DNA from: Zerene cesonia
Taxonomy: Eukaryota; Arthropoda; Insecta; Lepidoptera; Pieridae
Direction: 5' to 3'
Length of the DNA: 64,000 bases
Assembly: GCF_012273895.1 (NCBI RefSeq)
Contig: NC_052103.1
Span: 3,100,001 to 3,164,000, forward strand
How positions within the stretch are numbered: position 1 is the stretch's first letter; each line of letters starts with the position of its first letter. The notes below the pieces were generated by a model, which was not told the DNA's origin, made no database searches, and saw only the letters and a program-made list of their open reading frames with translations. Below, one piece after another: positions 12,322-23,100 of the stretch. Made by a program: the position numbers and the translations under genes.

Positions 12322-13890
12322 ATGCCATTAAACGCCGTAGGATGGACTTCTGAAGAAGATGAAGCGCTTGTTGAATTAGTGCAGCCCCATGCAATTCTCT
12401 ACAATCTCCTTGACCCTTCAAGAAAAAACATTTTGGCCCGTGCATCAACTTGGCAGGAAATAGCTCAAGCATTATTGAAGCCAGGTAAGGTCATAACCGA
12501 TTGGTTTATGTTGTGCTGCGCACCGCAACTGCACAGCTGGTTTAAAAATTCTAGTATTTATTGTTTACGTTCAGGTCAAATCAGCTGTATAGATTTATTC
12601 TATGGTAGTTTGCCTTTGTGTTTACTGAATAATGTTTGTTTTCTTAATAAGAAAATGTACCTGGTTAGTGCATGATAATTAAATTATGAGATATACTTGC
12701 ATTTCGTATACATATGAAGATAATGTAAATTTATATTGATTAAAGGTCTTTTCTGGTATTTTAACCAGAGAATGATATTTCCTCTTTTTTGTATTTTATT
12801 TTATATTATATATTTAAGTGGAAGAGTGCAAAAAGCGCTGGCGAGGCCTTCGTGATGGATACATGAGAAGCAAACGTGTGGGTACTGTGCACAAGACCAA
12901 AGCGAGTATTTTCGAAAAGCTGCAATTCCTTGATACGGTAGCTGTCGATGGTGTTGATGTGAATGATGAGTCACTCGAAGACGATGAAACAGACGATAAG
13001 TTCAAAGATAATGTGATGTGCACTGAACAACAGGTCATTACTGATAACCAGGAATATTATGAGGTTTGTTTTTCTTTTCGTATTTGCAAAGACATTATTG
13101 CTTGATAAAACATTAGACAAATACACTTCAATGAGTATTTAAAAGTAATGTTTCAAAGTATTGATATAATAAGAATAATGTCATTTAAAACAAGTGACCC
13201 ACCCTGCTTTATACATGCTACACACATAATATAAACTTCCTCTTGATTCACTCATTTTAAAAAAGATCTGTTGCGCAGTTTTAAAGATCTAAACATACTA
13301 GACACAGAGAGTGGGAAGCGAGTATATTAAAAACTGTATAGTAAAGATTGAATAAAATGATATTTTATATAAACATAAACCTATATAAATAAGAGGTAAT
13401 AATGTTAATAAATCATATAATTGTTTTTCAGATCACACTAGTTGATGGACCAAAGGAAGAAACAGAGAATAAGCAATTCATAAAAATCATGCCCAAAAAT
13501 GAAAATTTCTCACAAATACTATTAGAGGAGAACCTAGAACCTCCGAAGAAAATAGGCAGAAAGAATGCAGGCAGGAAGAAGTCCATACCAGTGCCTAGAA
13601 ACACTACGCCCATTAAAATATTACCTAAACCTATACTATTAAATGAGCCTAGAATAGTAAAATATGTTGAAGAACCAAAAACACCAGAACAACGATCGCA
13701 AGTTATCGATAAACTTATAGAGAAAATACTCAAAGAAAACACAAATGAAATAGATGTTTTCTTCAGAAGTATGGCGGCAAGTGTTAAAAAATTACAACCG
13801 AATTTAATACCAAAGGTGAAAATGGAAGTTTGTAATGTTATAGCTAAATATGAAATGCAAAGTTTTGATAAGCAATCGCAGAATAATTAA
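12322..13890 (+). CDS. MADF-BESS domain transcriptional regulator (complete, 3 exons)
   Basis: Exons are 12322-12484, 12819-13063 and 13432-13890, with donors CCAG|GTAAGG and GAG|GTTTGT and acceptors TTTAAG|TG and TTTTTCAG|ATC. Phases are compatible and the total is 867 nt, 288 aa. Residues ~15-95 form a MADF domain, a Myb-like DNA-binding fold (segments TWQEIAQAL and EECKKRWRGLRDGYMR). An acidic linker follows (DESLEDDETDD). Residues ~242-277 are a BESS protein-interaction motif (DVFFRSMAASVKKLQPNLIP). A basic GRKNAGRKK patch at ~178 is only loosely AT-hook-like. MADF-BESS proteins such as Drosophila Adf-1 and Dip3 bind DNA in the nucleus and regulate transcription. The target of this one cannot be inferred. 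The gene is antisense to, and apparently inside, a myosin-18 intron. Confidence 0.88.
13263..13345. repeat. Probable repeat fragment in MADF-BESS intron 2
   Basis: The segment with CTGTTGCGCAG, two AAAGATCT copies and GGGAAGCGA resembles a dispersed lepidopteran repeat I have seen in other sequences. No second copy occurs in this window, so the call rests on recollection. Confidence 0.3.
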
Positions 13891-15217
13891 TTATTATATG
13901 TGAATGTTAGTATTTATGTAAAGCTAGAGTAACATATAATTGAAAAATTGGCCTTTAAATATTTGTTATTATATACTTAATGAATTAATTTTATGACTAC
14001 ATACAAGAAGCCACAATGTTCTTCCAAATGTAAAAATTATGTTATATGATAGGATGGAATGATTCTATTAGATTATTTAAGAGATTGTAAAAATCTTTTG
14101 TTATTATTAAAATATATTTTAAAGTTAAATTTGTCTTCATTATCACTTTTACATGTAATTTTTTAATATGATTATGTCTTCATTATGATTACTTAATTGA
14201 ATCACTTTTATTATATATGGCGCAACTGTTCCGACAATAATGTTAAATTATGATACGTCTAATAGAATACAAATCAATTTATGATACAATTTAAGGCAAG
14301 CTCTTGGGACTTCATTGTATGCAGATTTCAATGTTATATAAATAATATGGTCTGTTCAGATCTAAGATTGTGAAGACATCAAATGTTTTTCCATGATATG
14401 CTCACTCATATACAAATTCATACATATTAGGCAATTTGAGAACAGTTGTTTTTTTAAACTCTAAATATAATGAATATAATATATTAGAACAGCTTTGATA
14501 CCCACTAGGTATTGTTGAATGTGCTCTCAAAAATGTATACATTGTTATAAATATTTATTCGTAGTTAAAAAATATTATAAGTTATACAATCACATAAGAA
14601 TTTACAGATATTTGTTTCCAATAAAATGGCGTATGGACTCAGCATTTGGTGAAAACAATGTACTAAAAGTGAAATAGTTTCACCACTTTTACATATTCCT
14701 TTAAAATAATGATATTCACACTGGATGATGACAAAATTGATGATTTGTAATTTTTCTTGACTTTATTTATTATTTTTCTTACATAAATAAATAGTAAACT
14801 AAATCTAATATTTTTATAAATTAGGTAAATGATGGAATAATAAATATTCATAATATAACTACGAGTATGAAAGGATCAATGAATTGAAAAATTCTCAACA
14901 TGAGTTGGATATATTTAAGAGGGCTGTAAAAGTATGTCCCCGTTTTTAAATATCCCTAAAATGCTTCGTCAATCCTGTTAAAGATTAAGTTTACCACATT
15001 CGAAAATATAATTATTTATTTATTATTTAACTGAATTTCTTGAGCTAACTTTGATATTTGAATTCGTAGTAAAATAATTTAATTGACTATTCATAATGAT
15101 CAGACATTTTGATCCTGAGGTCAAAATTGAGTTCACTTTGATATCTCTTAAATTACGAGAAGGACATTCTTGAAAAATTTGTGCGACTTAGAAGTTTAAT
15201 TTCCAGAAATAATACAT
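13891..15217 (+). other. 3' flank of MADF-BESS gene; no further gene
   Basis: AT-rich DNA after the stop codon. The first canonical AATAAA found is at 14620-14625, so the 3' UTR may be long; an ATTAAA-type signal nearer the stop is also possible. No other feature supported. Confidence 0.45.
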
Positions 15218-15225
15218 ATATTATA

Positions 15226-16141
15226 CAGTACCGTCTTTACCATAAGGGCACAAGGGGCCAGTGCCCAGGGCCCCCTTCCTCAGAGGGCCCCGAAGGGCCG
15301 ACAATTTCTCTCACATTTAATCTCAAAATACTCATTACACTTTTCTCAATGCCTGAATATCGATTATTTTTAGATTTATTCGAGTCAATATATTTATATG
15401 AATTTGAGTGACATCAAGCTTACAGGGTCTCGGTTGTGTGCGGTATGTAGACACGGTAGCTTCTTGTTTAATTTAAACTTAGTGCGCTTTTTGGCTGTAC
15501 TAAAGGGCTGTTTTTGGTCTGATATAAGTTACCAGACATTTACTTGAGTTTATAAATTTTATAATCTAGAGTCTATAATGTCTATTTTCAAGTTACATAT
15601 TATTTGACTTTTTATTCAGTTATTCAGTAATTTAAAAGTATTTCTGAACGCATCCTACCTAATTTACTAAGAACACCATCTAGCGATCATCCATGCAAAC
15701 CGCTCCAATGCCAAATTCAAGCGACCATAAAAAATGTCGACTTTGTCTATGGTTGGGGCTTGGGGGAATCCCCGGATAAATTATGAAAAACTTTCAGTCG
15801 GAACTTTTTACCTAAAGTTATATCACTTATTTTCACAGAAGTGTCGTGATTTAATTTTGTTTAATGTAATTTGGGTAAAATTAATAGAACTATTGATTTG
15901 TTCGTTTAAATATTATTTCATTATGTCGAAAAGAACATATCTAAGTGCTTCACAAAAGAGAAAAAGTTTTAGCTCAAAAAGAAATCACGGAAAAACTTCC
16001 AAAATCATTAATTATATTAGATTTGATTACCCATAATAAAGCAGATCACAGTAAAAATATGTATTTCACTTTCTTTACATTCCAAAAGGGCCCCAAATTA
16101 TTGTGTGCCCAAGGGCCCCAGCACAGTCTAAGACGGCCCTG
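15226..16141 (+). mobile_element. hAT-type DNA transposon remnant, 916 bp
   Basis: The element is flanked by a perfect 8 bp direct repeat, ATATTATA (15218-15225 and 16142-16149), the target-site duplication length of hAT transposons. The ends are imperfect terminal inverted repeats: left CAGTACCGTCTTTAC, right the complement of CAGGGCCGTCTTAG. Both subterminal zones are rich in GGGCCC blocks. A plus-strand frame from 15923 begins MSKRTYLSASQKR and, after a shift into the next frame, continues EKVLAQKEITEKLPK. This resembles the start of ZMYM1-like hAT transposases. It has no zinc-finger or catalytic core, so it is an internally deleted, non-autonomous copy. Confidence 0.8.
15923..16037 (+). 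pseudogene. hAT transposase N-terminal relic
   Basis: A short frame inside the hAT element starts at ATG 15923 and encodes a Lys/Ser-rich N-terminus (SKRTYLSASQKRK) like the first residues of ZMYM1-type hAT proteins. A frame disruption near 15955 moves the homologous continuation (EKVLAQKEITEKLPK) to another frame. The BED/TTF zinc finger and the DDE/RNase H-like core are absent, so it cannot supply transposase. Confidence 0.4.
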
Positions 16142-16151
16142 ATATTATACA

Positions 16152-16312
16152 CTAGCAGTTCGCCTGATACATAATATAATATAGCCTTTGTCACACAGTG
16201 AAGTTGCACCTTTCTGCTGAAAGAATTTTTTACATCGGTCCAGTGGTTTGTATGTGAAAACGTTAGAAACATACAAAACACCAAAGCTTCCTCTTTATAA
16301 TATTAGAGTAGA
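16152..16312 (-). mobile_element. Helitron-like non-autonomous repeat, diverged, minus orientation
   Basis: Read on the minus strand it begins TCTACTCTAATATTATAAAG and ends CTAG, between A and T on the plus strand. It keeps only the termini of the main family; the interior (GTTTCTAACGTTTTCACATAC) is a different subfamily. It starts two bases beyond the right target duplication of the hAT element. Confidence 0.6.
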
Positions 16313-16498
16313 TATTAACTGAATGTTGTTGCAGCGTAACTTATTGTTTTTGGCTCCTTAATTATGAAACGTGTTCATACAGACCCAAAATATATCATAA
16401 TTATAAGGTATACCAAAAGGAACGCGGGCCAACCCTACATGGTTTTGGATGTGTGAAAATAAAATCCCTAATGAATTCCGAGCAGTTCCTTTGCGCAG

Positions 16499-16627
16499 GT
16501 CAAAGGAAGCCTCATCCGTGACGTGCAGGGCTCCCGTCTAGACTTGGGAGCACCGTTCGATTCTTTCGCAATTTCCTTCAAGGGCATCGAACGACCTTAC
16601 GCTGTGATCAATGCACGTACAGCTTAG
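16499..16627 (+). CDS. Candidate terminal exon of an unrecognised gene
   Basis: After a plausible acceptor (TTCCTTTGCGCAG, ending 16498) a 42-codon frame runs to TAG at 16625-16627. The peptide is balanced and protein-like (GSRLDLGAPFDSF, then ISFKGIERPYAVINARTA at the end). The 129 bp are close to 50% GC while the flanks are strongly AT-rich, a local contrast shared by the proven exons here. I do not recognise the family. No upstream partner exon on the plus strand was identified. It may be the last exon of a gene nested in the myosin-18 intron, an alternative last exon, or a retrocopy fragment. Phase and start are inferred from the acceptor. Confidence 0.45.
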   Translation, partial: VKGSLIRDVQGSRLDLGAPFDSFAISFKGIERPYAVINARTA

Positions 16628-16904
16628 GGTATCGTTTTACAATGCGACGCAAATCGCAATTCTTATATATGTATTACGTACTCGAACCTCGCAGCTTTGT
16701 AACTGCGATATTGATAGATAAACGTAAATGACTCAAGAATTAGTTTAGGTATAAAGTAATAAGAGAAATGTTGATGTTAATTTTCACATACAACATGAAA
16801 GAATTGTCAAATATGGTTAAGTGAATCGAGATTATTTCATATTCACATACTACTGTATATTGTCTTTCGTTTGTGAATTAAATCAAATGGTAAGGAGTCA
16901 TATT

Positions 16905-17036
16905 TGATAAATTTTGAAAGTATAGAAAATTTTTCATCACGAGGGGGGATTCGAACCGCAGCAACGGTTTGGCAAAGAACGCGGGTTCGTATCCCGCCTC
17001 GTGATCAAAATTTTTCTATTCTTTCAAAATTTATCA
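16905..17036. repeat. Long inverted repeat with tRNA T-arm ends (SINE-related)
   Basis: Two ~52 bp arms are complementary with about 5 mismatches, separated by ~25 bp (GCAGCAACGGTTTGGC and following). Each arm ends inward in a tRNA B-box: GATTCGAACC in the left arm and GGTTCGTATC in the right. The right one forms a textbook T-arm (GCGGG, 7 nt loop, CCCGC). Arms continue outward through CATCACGAGG/CCTCGTGATC and an A/T-rich tail. It may be two SINE fragments joined head to head or a folded SINE insertion. It is not a functional tRNA, since the D and anticodon arms are missing. Confidence 0.6.
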
Positions 17037-19006
17037 TTTATAAAAAGCAATTCAATGCTATAAAACTAAAAATTTAAGGAGTTATATTTATAAACTGGCC
17101 ACATACATATCGAAGATAAATCATTTGACTTTAATCGAAACATTTTGACCATTAGACGTGTTAGCCATGAAACAGTTCCAGTCTAAACGGCGAATTTTTA
17201 TTTTCAAACCTATCGTTCTTTTATAATTCACGTTTCTATACTGAGGTCGTTACTTTGGTTTACAAAATTAAGTGGAACTCTAAATTTCAACAATAATTTA
17301 AAATCGAATTTAATAGAAAGATCAAATTTAATATTAATCTATGATTTATTTATTTACAATTAAATGACCTATTCTATAACATCAATGAATCCGATTAACA
17401 ATATTACAAATATCATTTTAATTTTTATTTGAGTATTGTTAAAAATAATTCTTATTTGAGTCTCATAACCTGAGCTCAACGAAACTGCATCAAAGCCGCT
17501 CGCCGTTTTTGCGTATCAAAGATTCAAAGGCACCTCAGTACATTTTATTTCAGTGCCATTATTTTTGTACTCCACTTCAAACTTTATCCTAATTTGGTAA
17601 AGATTAAAATTGCTTGTGCCTCATAACAATATGCCGCTGACTACGTAATGTATGAGGGCGCTTATGTCTCCCAGTTTCCACCCCAAGCTGAGTGGCTGGA
17701 TTGAATGGAAGCTAGCATATGGGGAATACCTAGTGTCGACGTTAACAAGGTCCTTACATTCAAATGTCCTGCGTATTTTGCGGAATACATAGCCGCAATT
17801 ATAGTTATATAAACGCTTAGTACGACTGAGAGATGTAAGAAACGACGGAGATGGCGCGGGGTAGCAAAACATTTTATGTTCATGAATACATAGGTGCGTA
17901 CATATTCTTTAGAGTAAATTATACGTTTTATACACTTTTTATACAACAATTTGCATAACGCTATTAGATTATAAAGACAATCATTTATTTCATGCTGACA
18001 TTATGACCTCAAGACCCTATATAAATAAATTGCAAATGTTTTTGCACTTGTTTCTGTATAACACTGTTACTTTTGTTCAAAACTCGATTAATATATTTAT
18101 ATATATCGTATTTTAATATACGTTATACATATTTATTCCAATACCATATTCTTCTGACGGCGACAAATATAACTTAATTTTCAATTCAATTTATAGCTAT
18201 CCTTTGATTTTTCTATTTCGTTACGCGAAATGCAATTTTGGTTTACTACTTAATTTAATTTCCAATTACTCGACCCCTGCTTTAATTCCTTCATTGGCGT
18301 AACCGCAATGCCTACCCTATAACCGCATTTAGAGAAGAATAAAATGATTAATTAATAGAAAAGTTAGCTAGGAGATTAAAATAGGAAAACATATCAAATT
18401 AGTTCACATAACTAATCATCTACGACTTCTTTGATAATGTGATTAAAGTTAAAATCATTTTTTGGTTTACTTAGGTAATTACAGCTTTTTATTATAACGA
18501 AACGTTTTGAAAACTATTTTATTAATCATACGAATAGAAAATACACCAAAAATAAATCACTTTATATGACATAATGTAAACAAAATTAAAGAATACAAAA
18601 TTGTCTTTAATATAGATGTAGGAATAGCTCCCAATACGATATATTATCCTACTTAATTATCTTTGTTTACGACTAAGTTTCACAGCGTACCGAAAACACA
18701 GTTATTCGACCTGAATGTCGAATATCTCGTGTGCATTGGTACGTGCTAAACATCCATTGTTATCCGTAAATAACAATTAATCGCTATTCAGTGTGAACTA
18801 ATGAGAAATTGACAAAATAAATTAAATGTTCAAATATAAACAATTGCTGTTTTCAAACGCATAATATCGGATAGTCTAGACTCTAGAGTCTTGACGCAAG
18901 ACAACAATAATAATAATAAACATTTTTTTTTTCTTCAATAGTATTTGTAGCATATTATCTTAATCTAGATTTTAAGTTCTTCACTACTTTATCCTTCTTC
19001 CCTCTA
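17037..19006. other. Non-coding stretch
   Basis: No gene supported. Overlapping minus-strand frames at 17621-17949 show no domain, no conserved start context and no splice signals. Confidence 0.5.
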
Positions 19007-19218
19007 TCCTACTAATTTTATAAAAAATGTAAGTAATATAAATGCGAAAGTTAGTAAGGTTGTGTGTGTTGCTCTTTCACGCAAAAACTACTGAAGCGAT
19101 TGCAATGAAATTTGGTACGTAGACAGCTGGACAACTGGATTAACACACAGGCTACTTTTTATCCCGATATTCCAACGGGATACGGACTTACGCGGGTGGA
19201 ACCGCGGGGCGCAGCTAG
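19007..19218 (+). mobile_element. Helitron-like non-autonomous repeat
   Basis: Begins TCCTACTAATTTTATAAA and ends GGGGCGCAGCTAG, inserted between A (19006) and T (19219). The GC-rich 3' end contains the short GCGGGT...ACCGCG hairpin just before CTAG. The middle shares TTGGTACGTAGACAGCTGGA with the other copies. No coding capacity. Confidence 0.8.
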
Positions 19219-20171
19219 TAAATTGTAACGTCAAATTAATAGTGAATAAATTTCTGAACGAGGCTTTGGCATCCACACGAAGAATTTATAAGAGACTACA
19301 CGAGAAACCATCCGCAAACGCCACGCTACAAGTACCATAATAAATGTATGTCATGAAAATGCAGTACCTAATTACCAGATGACAAAGCATTGACATTACC
19401 CCAATTAGATCGCGCAGTTGTCTCTCTACAAACCGCAAATGATGTTTAATTAACGCCCATTATTATTTTCATAACAAATTACAATATATAGTGTATACAG
19501 TTGAAACAGTACATGTAGGTACAGTCAGATATGGTATGCAATATGATATGCAGTTATTCCAAGTTTATTAATCATTAGCCTTGCACTGCTTCGTGATTAG
19601 TACCTACTAATTAGGTCACGGATGTTACGCGTATTGTAAACTTGTATGACAGTATGACCAAGTTCGCAATCAGATGTTTTTATGCAATAATACTTGACGT
19701 GTCTTTTATAAACCAGTTAACGTCGTACGTATGCGATTTTTATACGCGTCACATTCTAATACCTCGTCTAACAATTTATTTTTTAACAATTACCTGATCG
19801 TGTAGCAATTGTTTTAATATTGAAAATGGCTCATAAATTACACTATTATACTCCTCAATAGGAATCCAAAATAGTGCAATTATGACACCCTGTGCTAAAT
19901 ACCTACTGTTACAGATAATTGCGTATGCGTTTATGCAGTGAATTTCATATTAAACAATGATAATATTTCTTCGAGCTTACATTTATACTTGTGTTTATTT
20001 CATTCCTCAAAAAAATGGTTAAATTCTCCAGACCTAGACATTATTTTGCCCTTACGAAAATGCAAATTATAGGAGCTGAGATTTAAGCCAAAAACCAGAC
20101 ATATAAGTCACCATTTCCTCAAAGTTTCTAAATATTACCTAGATAATAGTCAATTACAGAATATCACTTAC
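19219..20171. other. Myosin-18 intron sequence
   Basis: AT-rich DNA downstream of myosin-18 exon 4 on the minus strand. No further myosin exon was found. Confidence 0.5.
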
Positions 20172-23100
20172 TTGAGTGCTCGTAAACCTCCGACTGCCGG
20201 ACCTGCTGAGGGTCCCTCCCCTCACATTGCTGTCAGACAGTTCGACCTCCACTCCACCATCGGCCGCCCTCCTGCGTGATAGCTCGCATAATTCCGCTAT
20301 AGGTTGCACCTGTTTTGTATGAATACTGTCTATAATATTCATAAATATTCACGATTTTCATTTAAGATAAGGGAAATCTTTATATATATAAAATTCTCGT
20401 GTCACAGTTTTCGTTGCCAAACTCCTCCGAAACGGCTTGACCGATTCCTCTGAAATTTGGTAAGCATATTGGGTAGGTCTGAGAATCGGCCAACATCTAT
20501 TTTTTATCCCGATATTCCTACGGGATACGGACTTACGCGGGTGAAACCGCGGGGCGCAGCTAGTATCCTATAAAAAAGTGTTGAAATTCCAAAAACATTT
20601 TATAGGGCAATATGGCTATTGATATGCCAGTAAATGTATATTGCATGAATAAGAATGTACCGAATTTTTTAAATTCAGTTTATAGGTAAAGGCAGACCAA
20701 AACAACCTATGTACGTTATTCATAAATTTAACAAAGATTTGAAAACAACTTAAATTATTATTGCATAGCAGCAGTATCAAATCTGACTGAGTCTTGTATC
20801 CATGAATGTAAAAAAGTACTCGTATTTAAGGTCAGAGTAATTATAATCAGTTACGGATATAAATCATTCGTTACTACAATAAGAATGAGAACTTTTTGGA
20901 TACTGTTATTTCCTGTAACGGTTTGACTTTTGCTTTAATTTACCCACAGCATTCAACAAACGAAAACGCGTACATTGTTTCAAATCCCATGCAAATATGG
21001 ATTGTTTATAATGTTATGTTTTATCATATTACGTCAATTAAATTTTGTATAGGACCAATGAATGTAAACATATGAATTAAATACGTTTTTATAAACGTTA
21101 AGCGCATTTTTTTTATTTGTAAATATTTACTTGGCATAAGAATGAATTTTAATCAAACATACCTTTACAGTCACAGATTCTTGACTGCTCTTAATGAGAT
21201 CGATAACTTCTTCCCGACTTTTCCCTTCGACATTCACCCCATTGACTTCAATAAGTCTATCTCCTGGCAATAATCCCGTCTCACTGGCTCCTGGGTAAGA
21301 CCCAGGTTCAGCAAGTATAACAGCTTTATAGGTCAGTTTGCTAACCATGATATTATTGCCATTGCATTTACTATCACCATTGACCATCGAATTTTCTTCG
21401 ATACTCAACAATTCCCTCATATCTCCAATGAACACCCGTTCCTGGATCATTGCTCTGCGCAGACTAAAACCAAAATCATTTCTCGGAGCCTTCTGCCGCT
21501 GTATTGTTAGAACTCTTGGTTTAGGAAGTTGTAATGGTGTTAATGCGGGTAGCGGCAAATAGATATCTTCAAAAGTATTTGTCCTTGACCAGCGGTGAAA
21601 GCCCTGCGATTCTCCAACGGGCGAAGTGGAAAACGGAGGAGTGGCAAAAGAAGAATTTGTTGTAGTGTCCGTTAGAGAATCCGCACTTGGTGAGGTAGAA
21701 GTCACACCAAGGGAGCTGTTGCCGTTCGTTCTTGGCGCTTCGTCCATGTCCTGCCTGTTTATTGATGGATTCGCGTTATTTTTATAATTCTTATATTGAT
21801 TTTCTACAGGACTATGTATAACTTTTTTGGTAAAATTCTGTACTTGTTGCATATCATCACTAGACGATGTGCTCTTTGACGGTGGGATACCATAAGAGAT
21901 AACTTCATTTTGCTGAGTGTTACGCGCCAGAACATTCGAGTCTTGGCCGTTGATATAATCGACGGTGTCTGAATTGGGGATATTACTTTCTTGGGAATTA
22001 GAGCTCGTGTTACTTAATCGTGGACCTTTGAGTATGCCTCGCTTTGGTGGGCGCGGTGGAATGGGAGGTAGATTAGGTGCTTGTCGAGGACTATTGCTAT
22101 TAGCATTGTTGGGATTGTTTAAAGAATTCAGTGAGGTTTCTGAACTATCAGATTGTAAGATGCCATCTTTTTTATTCCAGGTATGTGTAGCAGGGTATCC
22201 TGGTGACAAATGATTATTTTCGTCACTAAGGTTGGAGTTCGAACCTGAAGTGTTTATAACCGGATAATTAGAATAATTCGAATCTTGTTCAAGGTGAGCA
22301 AATAGCGATGCTGTATAGTCAGCTGTAATGCCTGACGGAAGTTTCTCTTTTTCTTTACGCCGACCCCGAAGCTTGAGCGATCGTCGAACCTGTAACAAAA
22401 AACACATTTATTGATTGGCTAATAATAAAGTATACCTCAGTGAGCATAAAGGTCAAATTTTTAAAGTTTGGATAACTGACAATTAGAAATAAATCCGTGC
22501 ATTATTCGTATATATTTATAGGACCCCCTGTGTTTTGCAATAACAGGCTCACAATTGAGTTCCATCACCAAGCTATGATATGAGAGAAAGAATAGAAGAC
22601 GCAAAACATGACCAAAAACTTTATTCCTTGTTGACGGAAAAGAACATAATGATCGATGGTTATTTCTGATGCGACGATGATAATTCGAGTTCCAGACATC
22701 GCAAAAACTCGAATTCCAAACATACGAGAGATCAAATTAAAATTTCAATGCTGTTAATGAAAGTGGTAAACTTGAATTAAACTTGTTTCGTTATTACAAC
22801 AATGTGATAATATGACAATCGGTAAAACTATGATAACATTTACATATAAAAAAACAAACACAAATGCTTTGAAAAAGAAATATTTTCGATGTCACAACAA
22901 TGACTAAACTCATCAACTCATAATATTTTATAAAGGCACTTTAAAGTGCTTAAATTTGACATATATTATAATATTTATATCATAAGTAAATCTTCTTATA
23001 TTATTGAATCTTTTAAAGAATTCTGTATTTTTTCTATCTGCCTTTGACACTCAACTGTGTAGCCTGTATTGATTAGGTATTATAATATGTTATAAGTTTG

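Noticed and set aside
12485..12675. Extension of the MADF frame to 117 aa
   Set aside because: Intron read-through. Splicing to 12819 restores the MADF core EECKKRWRGLRD.
16945..17005. Possible functional tRNA gene
   Set aside because: There is a perfect T-arm and an apparent outer stem, but no D arm or anticodon arm. The stem is explained by the inverted repeat.
17621..17949. Overlapping 83 and 95 aa minus-strand frames
   Set aside because: No domain, no splice logic, and composition like surrounding non-coding DNA.
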